Assembly: GCA_026260175.1 (NCBI GenBank)
Contig: JAKCWW010000888.1
Coordinates: 1-64,000 of the forward strand
DNA from: Reticulitermes lucifugus
Lineage: Eukaryota; Arthropoda; Insecta; Blattodea; Rhinotermitidae
DNA length: 64,000 nt
Direction: 5' to 3'
Made by a program: the position numbers and the translations under genes. Shown in pieces: positions 54,930 to 64,000 of this stretch (position 1 is its first letter; each line of letters starts with the position of its first letter). The notes beneath the pieces are model-generated. The model was not told where the DNA came from and did no database searches. It saw only the letters and a list, made by a program, of their open reading frames with translations.

Positions 54930-57900
54930 CAGACACCTCCAAACAATGTTCCTCTTCACGACAACAAAGAGTGTCTTTTAGGCACAATTATCATTTTTGT
55001 AGCAAGCCTCTGAACGTTGGAATAAACTGTACTACTTGTCTGTAAGATAGTTCCAAGTGATTCAAATTGCAACACTTTGTCTAACGATGGCACAAAGTGG
55101 CCTATCTCTTTACTTTATCGATATTTCCATATTTTCTACACCGCATCGAGGACTGCATGCGTGTTTAGGGGCAATCACTTTCCCTGTAATACATGCACGA
55201 TATAACCTTAACACTGAACCTTAACTTAAAAGAGCTCAAGGAAACCTCTGCGGATCTGACAAAGTGAAGCATGAAAGTTTCTGCACCAACGGACTAAGAA
55301 CTACTGGGCTACTAAATAAAGCCAAGAATTTGCATGGTTATACGTGCAGAATTCAGTACTCTGAGTACAAACCCCTTTGCTACGTCGCACGGTTTCTGAC
55401 GATGGTGTATACTAAACACTTTGACTAATATTTTGAAATTTATCTACCGTCTGATTTATATCAAACTACAAATTTTCGCAAAACCTTTCTGCTTTCTTTA
55501 TCAGGTGACGGGCTAATATAAGATATCCTACCTCGCTGCGTCCCACGGCATAGGGTTTGAAATTAGCTCAGTGCAGTCACAGTGTCTCGGTGTAGTCGCA
55601 GTACAGTGACGGAGCGTTGTAAGTTATGCAACGTCTTCTAACCTTCGAAAATTGGGCCGTTTTTTCGAATTATTGGAGGCATAAAATTATATCTGCATTT
55701 CTTCCGTATTTGTACTGTCCTTTGCAGGCAGAGCCGACGCCATGAAGTCTTATCAGATATCTAAAATCAAGATTCAGAAAAACCAGAAAATTGGAGGCCT
55801 TTAGCGGCACTGGCCTGGAGCGCCATACAAGAAGTCACATCCCAGAGGAGCGTATCCTCGATTCCTTGACTTATTCATATGAACACATGCTTTGTCGACA
55901 CACGTATGTAAAACGTGATTTCTTACCTAAACCTCGTAACTCCAATCTTTACTGTATGCTGCATACACGTCATAAAATATCCACAAGCAATGTTTCGAAA
56001 ACCCAAGTGCACAGCCATTGATTTTGCAATTATAAGCACGCTACGGCCCCCAGTCTATGGGTTATTACACCCATAATTGACACAAACAAGGCAGCCAATA
56101 CAGCTTGTGGCACTTAAGCCTTCCAGATACGCAATGAAACACTGGGTGCCTGAAGGTACATGACAGAAATGCTTTCACTCTTTTATTTCTCCCAAATACA
56201 ACACACATAATATTATTGCACAGTTCTTTATATAGTCCGTGCATGCTTGACTGAAGACGTATCTTAGAGACCTAGAAGTTGAGAGAGTGATAATATTAAA
56301 ATAGATAGTACATTTACTTTGGTCACGACAATTAGAGTTGGATTCACTAGCCCTGGACGGGGCACAAGGCACACTTTTATCGTGACTTTAATAACATTTC
56401 GGATTCCATACATACTAACTTATTGAGCAGTAACACTTTGCTGCTGAAGAAACGCCCTCTGCCTTCTAATTACTTATACTTACTCAGTTGTATAATGAGT
56501 GAGTGATGTAGGTAATATATTGCAGTAAATCAGTGAAAGAGTAATCTATTCACTTTCAGAAGCACGGTGATTATTATGTGTTCCGATACTACCTGCTTTA
56601 TCATTAAGACAGTCTGCATGTTTCCACAGTGTGTATTTCTTGTAATTATTACAAGAAACAGCTTTTCCCTAAAAAGCATTTACTTACTGGTATTTGTAAT
56701 GGAGGCTGTGGGGGTTCGATGTGAAGGAGTAACTAAATTCTCCTATATTATTTAACTGAATTTTATTTTTAAAACCCTTAATGCACATCGAGACACATTT
56801 ATTATCCGCAGTAGTAGTTACTAGATAGAGAATTATCTTTTGGTTCGAAATTTGAGATTATCACGGCGAAATATCTGAAGATACGGGTCTCTCGGCTGTA
56901 GCTTGGCAGATTATAAGGGATCATGTCTTAATGTTCCATTTTAGTGACCTGTATGACCATTTAATCAGCTGTTAGTATAAGATGGGCGGTGCGTCTAGGA
57001 GATAGAAACTGTTTTCCGAGAACCTGAAAGGAAGATAGCGCTTGGAAAATCTGAGCCTCGATGGAAGAAGCGAATGCATCTCCTTCACTTCAGGATCCTG
57101 TAGTGGGCTCTTTAAAAAAAAAACCAATAAATTTCAGATTTCCAAAAATCCGATAAGTAGCGGTGAATATGAAGATCACAGCCTTCTGAGATGTGACGCC
57201 GTGTAGTTTGTCCACAAAACCAAAGGGCATCACTTTCCAAAAGATTGTGTCTTTAACTGTTAGTTTCTCTGCTCCACAGATTTCTTTACTCACTAGGTTT
57301 GTTGGTTAATTAATTTATCAGGTAGGTAGTAATGAATCCTGTCAGTCCGTAAGGCATGCGTTTCCTGCACCGACGTCTCCATTTCTTTATGTGATACTAA
57401 TTTCACAGTCGTTCAGTGTGACTTGCACAGTTCTAGTGCTGGTTGATATGGGGTAGCTTAAAGTTAACATCAACCGAAACAGCAGCAACCCCCTTGTGCC
57501 CTTCACCTCGCACCAGAGCCCTAATCACCCCTCCATTATGGTAACATGCCATAACTCATTGTATAATTGTAATTCCTGCACCCACACATATTTTTATGGC
57601 TCCGCGTTCCAGCCATTGTTAGAATTTGCCCCCAGTTTTTGTGTGCCCGCAAAAGACAAAAACTTTCATATGTGTGACCAGTATTGGATCAGATTTACAG
57701 ATACGGGCATCGACACACGGTCCCGACCGTGTGTTTATATAAATTTACGTTATGTAGTTGTGCTGTCAGACTTATAGTTACGATTAGCTCTAGCATGAAA
57801 GTAATTATTCTCCTGTTGAATGCTCAAATTAATGTATATATTAAAAAAATTATGTTTTACTTATCGAAACATTTTATTTAGTTACAAAATAAGAAACACT

Positions 57901-58970
57901 TCTTAAACTCTCAATACTTTCACACTTAAAATTAATATACTCATAACAAACACAGTCCTCAATATGAAACATCTTCGAAAATGTCCTCCTCCTTGTGAAA
58001 TCACATGTCGCAGTCTTCTTCTTCTTGTAGATAGTCTTTCAGCCTGTTTCTAATTAGACTGAAAGACCAATGCTGAAATTCGTTATTGCAGCTTGTCAAG
58101 TTCCGGTTGAGACTAAAAACGCCTCTCGCTCTACCGCCTCTTTCAAACCATCACCTCAGCGAAGACTGATATCTGACACTATGCCTAGCGTATATCCTTA
58201 TAGGAGAAAGTCACATGGGTGTATTGGATATAATGCATGAAATCAGCAATTTAACTGCAGTTACACTTGTATTTTTAAATAATGAGACTTCTTGATTTGT
58301 TTGAAAACAGAAAGTAACCAAGAAATAGAATTACAGTTTATTATTTACCTAACATGACGGGCGTCACTGCCTGTTCTTTAGACCGTAATGCAATTTCACA
58401 GAACCAAAATAATATCGGCTGCACGGCTAACACATCTGTTCCTGTCCTCTAGTAAAGGTTCACAACAATGACAATAAAAGTTGGACGACGAGAAGTTGTA
58501 CTGATTTCTGGGCGTATTTTATTGCTTCATTTTAACTATAAAACTACAAAATTGCGCGTGATAGTTGACTGTATATCATCAAACTTAATTTAACAGAAAC
58601 TATTTAAATATAGGCCTGATCATCAGGCTTAATGTTACCGGAAAACTACAAAGGTTACAATATTATTTGGAAGGCATTAACTACTTCTCGTGGGGTCTTA
58701 TGTTATGCCCTAGATCGTTTTAAAAATTAAACCTACTTCACCTTTGTATCTACATTCACCGAACCGAAAATTGAACTGGAAACAATCTCCTGTATTCTGG
58801 AATTATAATCGTCACGAAGTACATACACAAGCAGTCTCTTACCCACGGATCATTATCCTAAAAACATCTCCTATTACGCATGCAGAGATGGACACAATCG
58901 AATAAATACGATCGAATAATTCGACTGTTGCACACTGTCCAGTAATGCAAACGTTTAAAAGCATGCGAGA
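54930..58970. other. Anonymous sequence with two P2 traces
   Basis: No gene is seen. GCCATACAAGAAGTCACATC followed by CCAGAGGAGCG at 55,822-55,852 and ACAGCCTTCTGAGATGTGAC followed by GCCGTGTAGTTTGTCCAC at 57,179-57,216 are outer-end fragments of repeat P2, forward and reverse respectively. A small hairpin (GTCTTTCAG and CTGAAAGAC, 58,034-58,067) lies near 58,050. Confidence 0.5.
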
Positions 58971-58977
58971 TTTCTGG

Positions 58978-59040
58978 TTTCCGCCGCGGTGTGGTCGAGC
59001 CGTTCGCTCGTCTGGCATGCCGCGCGGACTAGGTCGGTAG
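58978..59040 (+). repeat. tRNA-like SINE head fragment
   Basis: CCGCCGCGGTGTGGTCGAGC and CGTTCGCTCGTCTGGCATGC resemble a class II tRNA A-box region. No B-box and no acceptor stem follow, so it is a fragment of another SINE family rather than a tRNA gene. Confidence 0.35.
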
Positions 59041-59289
59041 TTGGAAACAAATGCCAATGTTTGGTAACAAATGACAATCTACACTCCCAAACGAAGTGTA
59101 TTTAAAATAAAAATAATTTAAAAAATAGGTTTGTTCACGTATTCGCTTCATTCGTATTTTAGTTTGTTGGAGCGTCCCACATTAATGAATTTTAAGGACA
59201 TAATCAATTAATACCTTTCGGCAGTTCCCATTTACAGTGAAAAACATAAAAACCTAAGATAGCATTGTGTACAAAAAATAAAAGGTGTC

Positions 59290-59430
59290 TAGCATGCAAC
59301 CTCAGTGGTTGAGATCATTAAGGCGTAGCTACTGAGATTGCATCGAAGGGGTAGTTGAGGAATACCAAAGGGATTTTATGACCTTCCGGGAGCCAGGATG
59401 GCCGTAGGATCCCACTCAGCCCAGTTACAA
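59290..59430 (+). mobile_element. SINE S4-like fragment
   Basis: CAACCTCAGTGGTTGAGATC, AAGGCGTAGCTACTGAGATT, TGACCTTCCGGGAGCCAGGA and GGATCCCACTCAGCCC follow the head and body order of S4-type SINEs in diverged form. Confidence 0.45.
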
Positions 59431-59434
59431 CTTA

Positions 59435-60120
59435 GTTTATTTGTGCTTTACTTATTCGTAATTAGTTATGCGTACACAGTAAAGTACTTCCTGGTCTGAA
59501 TTCGCATGGATTGCGATGAGGTTCGCGGTTTGGAATTCCCAACCCCTAATTTTTTTTATTCCGCACATTACTGTATTAGTAATACGATAGTTATATAACA
59601 TTCTAACAAACTGGTTAGGGTTCTACGTATATGCAAACATTTAAATTTATGTTCTTGAGTCAGATCTCTCTTGGCTGGTTTGGGAACTTTCTTAAGCGAT
59701 CGACATTTATTTTGTGACACGGATTCGCTACTAAGAAACATTCTTTATAAATATCAGTTTTACATCACACAAAACTCTCTGCGTCGGCTAATTTTGTTTA
59801 GAGGGTAATCTCTGTTTAACGTGAGATCAATACGGAACATAAATATAGTGTCAGGTAAAATGTACCTATACATATTTAATCTTTACGCAGGTGGTAAGTA
59901 GATTTAACCATGCTACTTAAAGGATAAATCGTCAAATGTAATATTACATATACACACTTTTAATACTGTCACCGAAAACTTAATACAAATTTTAATAAAT
60001 CCTGTCGTGTGTTGTGAATGTGAGGTCCCAGAAGATGGCTAAATAAATCTGTATTAGTGAAAATATGTTATTACCACAACAGCCCACTTCGAGGCTTGGC
60101 CACATTGTGGAAGTATACCT
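59435..60120. other. No recognisable feature
   Basis: A+T-rich, nothing matched. Confidence 0.5.
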
Positions 60121-60127
60121 CCAGTCT

Positions 60128-60320
60128 TTCGTCAGGTTCGGCACTAGATGAAGTTGGGTGGTTAGCGTCATCATGCTGCCGCTTTACCCCTTCTTCAATA
60201 GAAAGCTGGGGAGACCCCAGAATCAGATGGATGCGGCACTGAAGAGAAAGTCTCTGCCCCTGTCGGGAACTGAAACCAGACTCTCTGATCATCCAACCCT
60301 AGCCTAATTATTATACACAC
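60128..60320 (-). mobile_element. SINE family S3, diverged copy
   Basis: CGGCACTAGATGAAGTTGGG, TGCCGCTTTACCCCTTCTTC, AAAGCTGGGGAGACCCCAGA and CGGGAACTGAAACCAGACTC then ATCATCCAACCC are the S3 body, B-box region and head in reverse complement. The B-box is damaged. Confidence 0.65.
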
Positions 60321-60424
60321 TCCTATCAGGTTCACATCTATGAGGTTAGTGTCATCACATTTACTAAACAAGCATTTACAGGTTTGGAATTTCATTTCAT
60401 TTGAGGGTGGCACTACGGTGTCTA

Positions 60425-60562
60425 TAAAGGCCTTCTGTAATCTGACGTCATGTGTTTAGTAGATATATCGTGCAGATGGAAACAGAGAATTTCTCCGAAA
60501 TGTTGGTACGTACCTACAAAATAAAACGGTGTCACATTTCAGACTTGTACACTTCTAATTGG
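60425..60562. repeat. Dispersed repeat P2 in inverted pair
   Basis: The left part reads GGCCTTCTGTAATCTGACGT and CATGTGTTTAGTAGATATAT in reverse sense. The right part reads CAGATGGAAACAGAGAATTT, CTCCGAAATGTTGGTACGTA and CGGTGTCACATTTCAGACTT in forward sense. The two ends mirror each other. Confidence 0.68.
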
Positions 60563-60569
60563 CAAGAAT

Positions 60570-61700
60570 ATTATGAAATATCACACTTCCATACTTTGGC
60601 TTTCGTTGCGAAGGCCAACACCCTCATTTAAATTCTTGTCATGAATTTGGAGGAGGAGAGCAACCAATTGTTCGCTGTGACACATTTCAGTTGCTACAAC
60701 CCACAGAGACATATTTATTTTACCATCACAGTTTCTGGCATCGTTCACAAAAGTCAGGTGATTTCCTCCACGTCTGCATTATATCCGCGTTCACCCCCAC
60801 ATGGGGGTAGCAACCACCGTTGAATTGCGTGCGTTACATGTGTACAGACGATGGATGGATAGGCAGGAGTGGATAAGGGTGGAATAAGGGTAGGACGATG
60901 GATATATAGGGGTTGGAGTAAGGGAGGGATGAGAGAAGAGAGACAGAAATCCAGTTAACGTTTTCACAAACCTCGAACCAACCCTCTAGGACGGAAATCA
61001 CCAGCGTTTCCGAGTCTGTCTGTTGGTCGAAACCATTGCAGGAGGCCCCCTTCGGTCCCCATGAGTCTCACTGCATTCATAACGAAAAGGGACCGTCACA
61101 AAGTTACGCAGCCATAAGGGTCGTGATCCTTACGGATGACAAGGGATAAACACGTGTTATACTTTCCCATAACAACTTGGAACATGTGATTGACGTTGGT
61201 GTTTATTCCTCACGTTATAATGAAGAGACGTGTTAACGACTGCCACTGTACCGGCGCACGCTTTAGTGTAGTGACAAGATTGACAACACGGAGCTCTAAA
61301 AACATTTCGACAGCTGTTCTGAAAGACTGAGATACTCAAATTGACACACACTTAATCTGTAAACAATATTTCGTATCGTTCTGTTATTTTACGATGGGCA
61401 ATTAACAACCCCTCCCACCATCCAGTTCCCTAGTTGGAGACCGCCAACTCTCAGTTGTGCTTAACTACTTTCTACCTTTGCAGCTTCGACGTTCCAAGGC
61501 CGTCTTCTCCACTTGCAACCTGAGGATGCGCCTTTCAGTTGTTATCAAGGAAACGACTCCACACGGACAAGCAAAATAAAACTACATAGCGAGATTCATC
61601 ATTTTTAATGAGGTGGGTAAGGCATAGAGCATGCATGGGTGCGATGGATACACAGTGTTGGTCGTATAACCTGAAGTTGTGTAACTTGTGTAACAGAGGT
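60570..61700. other. No recognisable gene
   Basis: 60,845-60,950 is G/A-rich with loose GGATGGATA and GGGTAGGA words. Otherwise no repeat or coding region is recognised. Confidence 0.5.
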
Positions 61701-61704
61701 AAAA

Positions 61705-62005
61705 AAAGCTAACCCTATAAAGGCCTTGACAGGCCCTTAGGGCTCCAGGATGTTGAGGTTCCCAGAAGTTCCAGATAATCGGCACATTAAGGTGGTAAGG
61801 TTGTCAGCCCTACGCACCGGCCGCCTTTACCCCCAGGAGATATCCCTGATACTCATTTCCGTTAGAGGCTGAGTCGACCCCAGAGCCATAGTACGGCCGG
61901 AAGAATTAAGGATGAATAATCCCAATGACCTCATAGGGAATCAAAACCGCGACCTTCCGGCTTGTAGCGCAGTGCCTGAACCAACTTTGCCACCGCGTAC
62001 CCCCT
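61705..62005 (-). mobile_element. SINE family S4, complete-looking copy
   Basis: From the minus-strand 5' end: GGTACGCGGTGGCAAAGTTG, GCACTGCGCTACAAGCCGGA, then a B-box CGCGGTTTTGATTCCC (one base off consensus). The body on the plus strand shows CACCGGCCGCCTTTACCCCC and AGGCTGAGTCGACCCCAGAG. The 3' tail is GGCCTTGACAGGCCCTTAGG followed by GCTCCAGGATGTTGAGG, shared with 21,995. Confidence 0.82.
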
Positions 62006-62564
62006 ATGTAAAAGAGGGGATGTTGTTAAAACGGTCATGAAAATATGCAGTGGGCGGTGTGAAATGATTTCAACTGGTTAATGGTACAGACCAACAGCGG
62101 ACAGTTGTGAACACGGTAACGAGCCATCTCAAAGACAATTCTGTGCCATAAATGGAATTGGTTAATTCTTAACTAATTTAAATGTGCAATTCACACTGCA
62201 AACAGTCGACAATTGAGTCAGCCGGTCACGGTAAGTTCCTAGAAGCCGGGCTGGTGATGCACTCTGCAGATGAGAATACTGAAAAAGCAGTCGCGGAAAG
62301 TCGAAAAGGGGTGGTGCGTTAAAATGGATATTGATGCTGGCAGTAACAACTGCTCGTCGTAAAAATATACATACTATACAACGTATAAAATTCAATGTAT
62401 ATAACATTACACTATTACTTGCTCTTTTGTATGAATATGGAACGTAGTTTCCCACTCCGCGAGAACACGCATTTACCTCACCACTATGTAGTCCGGTATG
62501 TGGAAACCAAAATTCCAGAGGAAGATACAGCGTGCATATTAAGGGGAAAATTGCCCTACGGTAG

Positions 62565-62642
62565 CCTGCAGATGGAAGCAGCATATTCTTTCAAAAAGTT
62601 GGTACTCAAATACCAGACTACAGGGTATCCTAACCCTGAACT
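62565..62642 (+). repeat. Dispersed repeat P2, partial copy
   Basis: GCAGATGGAAGCAGCATATT, CTTTCAAAAAGTTGGTACTC and ACCAGACTACAGGGTATCCT follow the forward P2 order, with the GAAAC block degraded. Confidence 0.55.
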
Positions 62643-62644
62643 TG

Positions 62645-63755
62645 AACTAGAATCGATTACGCACAATTTAATATAAAATGCTGCGGAGAAATTTTGGAAC
62701 TATGAAAGTGAAAGGCAGCTACAGAGAATGAAGTAATAAGAACCTTCCAACTAGTAGCCAATCAGTTTACAAATGTGCCTGGTTCGAATTTTTACTGTGA
62801 CGGCGTGCATCGGGACTGAGATTTCTAGTGCTTCCCATTTTCTCCAATTTAAGCCATCAGAGAATTTACATTTCACTACCACTCCTTTACAAACCGTTGC
62901 CAAATTATCATTACTGATGATCTTATTCGACGTGGATGTACTACAAATAACAAATAAATGTCAACACATGAACAGAGTAGAAACGAAGAAAGAAACCCAA
63001 ATTAATGATAAGAACACCGTTAACGAAAACAACATCTTTGATATATTAGTACAATGTGATATCGCATAGACAATGTTACACCACCATCCCCATTCCTCAG
63101 CAGCTCGTTTAAATTGATACCAGTCTCTCCCCGACAAGGAGTGTGCGTAGACAGTACGTATACAAACATGAATTACCAATATAATTACAAACAAACTGAT
63201 AATTTTGGGATAAAATTAATCATCACATATAATTACTACCATTCCAGACAAAACAACGACATAATATATAACGGAATTTTAACATAAGTAATACCAATCT
63301 TGTATCTACTAGACAGACAATACAAGGAAACCCAGCACCAGTATATAAATATTATAAACCAAGTAAGCAAAATTCCAGTCACTAATCCTAATTTATATTG
63401 CGTATAAAAAAGAAGAAAAAAATAACTACATTATCTTACTACTTATTTCATTGCTGCTTTAACGTAGTTATCATCGGATATGCCCAACATATTATCGCAC
63501 ACCGCCTAGTAAAACATCTGCATCTGGGGACGACAGGAAACAAGCCACAAGATAAGATCTTCAGAAAAAGAAATAACAGACTGCACTCTATCAACTCTAT
63601 CTGACACTACCTTGCTATTAAATTACTTATCATATATTTTATTGGTTTAAACATTTTATATAAACAAGTACACTGTAAACCAAAACACCTATATCTCAAT
63701 CTAATCATACAAAACTAAAGCTGCAATTGTAATTTCACTTACGTACTTTAATGGC
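62645..63755. other. No recognisable gene
   Basis: Frames up to 98 codons (62,773-63,069) with no domain. A+T-rich. Confidence 0.5.
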
Positions 63756-63783
63756 TTGAAAATGACCGCCTGGTGGTCAAAAC
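63756..63783 (+). repeat. Degenerate hammerhead-like motif
   Basis: TTGAAAATGACCGCCTGGTG, then GTCAAAACATGTAG. A clear TGACC/GGTCA hairpin stands between diverged forms of the two conserved blocks. The remaining 200 bases to the window end are anonymous. Confidence 0.4.
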
Positions 63784-64000
63784 ATGTAGCCGTGTTACTC
63801 GTCTGATAAGGCATAACAAATAGGTGTGTTGATAATGATTGATAAATATCTTGTAATATATACAGCACAACGGGATATCCAAGGTAAAACTCACAGAATT
63901 TTATTCATGGCGACGACACATGAATTCTGATACTGGAATCCTATTAACTGTTACAGATATGTTGGAATAAAAGATATGTTCGTAAGCAGGTGTTTTCAGT

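Noticed and set aside
58034-58067. A 9-bp hairpin as a microRNA precursor
   Set aside because: The stem is too short and the loop too long for a microRNA precursor.
61523-61556. CTGAGGATGCGCC...GGAAACGAC as another hammerhead-like core
   Set aside because: The two blocks are present, but the intervening sequence forms no convincing stem.
62162-62584. A 140-codon open frame on the minus strand
   Set aside because: The longest in the window, but with no recognisable domain. It overlaps a P2 repeat fragment and is the length expected by chance in 64 kb.

Overview
The window reads as a repeat-rich, gene-poor stretch of an arthropod nuclear genome, most likely an insect. The base composition is A+T-rich, the longest open frame is about 140 codons, and every recognisable protein-like segment belongs to a transposable element. 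The tRNA-headed SINEs and the LINE polymerase fragments resemble families I remember from cockroaches, termites and stick insects. That placement is recall, not a search. I found no host gene, no genuine tRNA or rRNA gene, no CRISPR array and no prokaryotic feature. There are two assembly gaps (22,049-22,133 and 52,275-52,324) and one single N (22,731).

Dispersed short elements dominate. Family S1 is a tRNA-Leu/Ser-like SINE with two alternative 3' tails (2,554; 11,993; 24,466; 28,741; 43,735). Family S2 is a second tRNA-derived SINE (4,860; 28,480; 29,169; 53,515). Families S3 and S4 are related SINEs with different heads and tails (6,183; 16,755; 17,545; 18,640; 21,995; 24,245; 35,265; 36,083; 41,343; 47,900; 48,262; 59,290; 60,128; 61,705). 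Family S5 shares a short body motif (18,055; 46,845; 53,000). Several insertions keep target-site duplications; the S1 copy at 28,741 has a perfect 14-bp one.

Autonomous-element fossils are a LINE reverse transcriptase fragment at 29,683-31,240 with two further 3' pieces of the same family beside it (31,480-31,790 and 32,090-32,325), an internally deleted mariner transposase at 20,540-21,065, a Tc1/mariner-superfamily transposase relic at 39,700-40,595, a pogo/Tigger-like MITE at 33,140-33,440 and a hAT-like MITE at 52,466-52,649.

The most interesting layer is a recurrent short motif, CTGANGA, then a small hairpin, then GAAAC, seen on both strands at about ten sites and again inside a dispersed repeat (family P2, roughly 19 copies). 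This matches the conserved core of a hammerhead ribozyme, which is known from the pseudo-LTRs of Penelope-like retroelements. Several copies sit in head-to-head or tail-to-tail inverted pairs. Four loci are strong hairpins: 2,274-2,334 (perfect 29-bp arms, flanked by a 14-bp direct repeat), 15,509-15,705 (88-bp arms, 86 matching), 32,860-33,116 (36-bp arms) and 52,216-52,382 (broken by an assembly gap and flanked by a perfect 12-bp direct repeat). My reading is that these are short, inverted-pair Penelope-like insertions; that is inference from sequence pattern.
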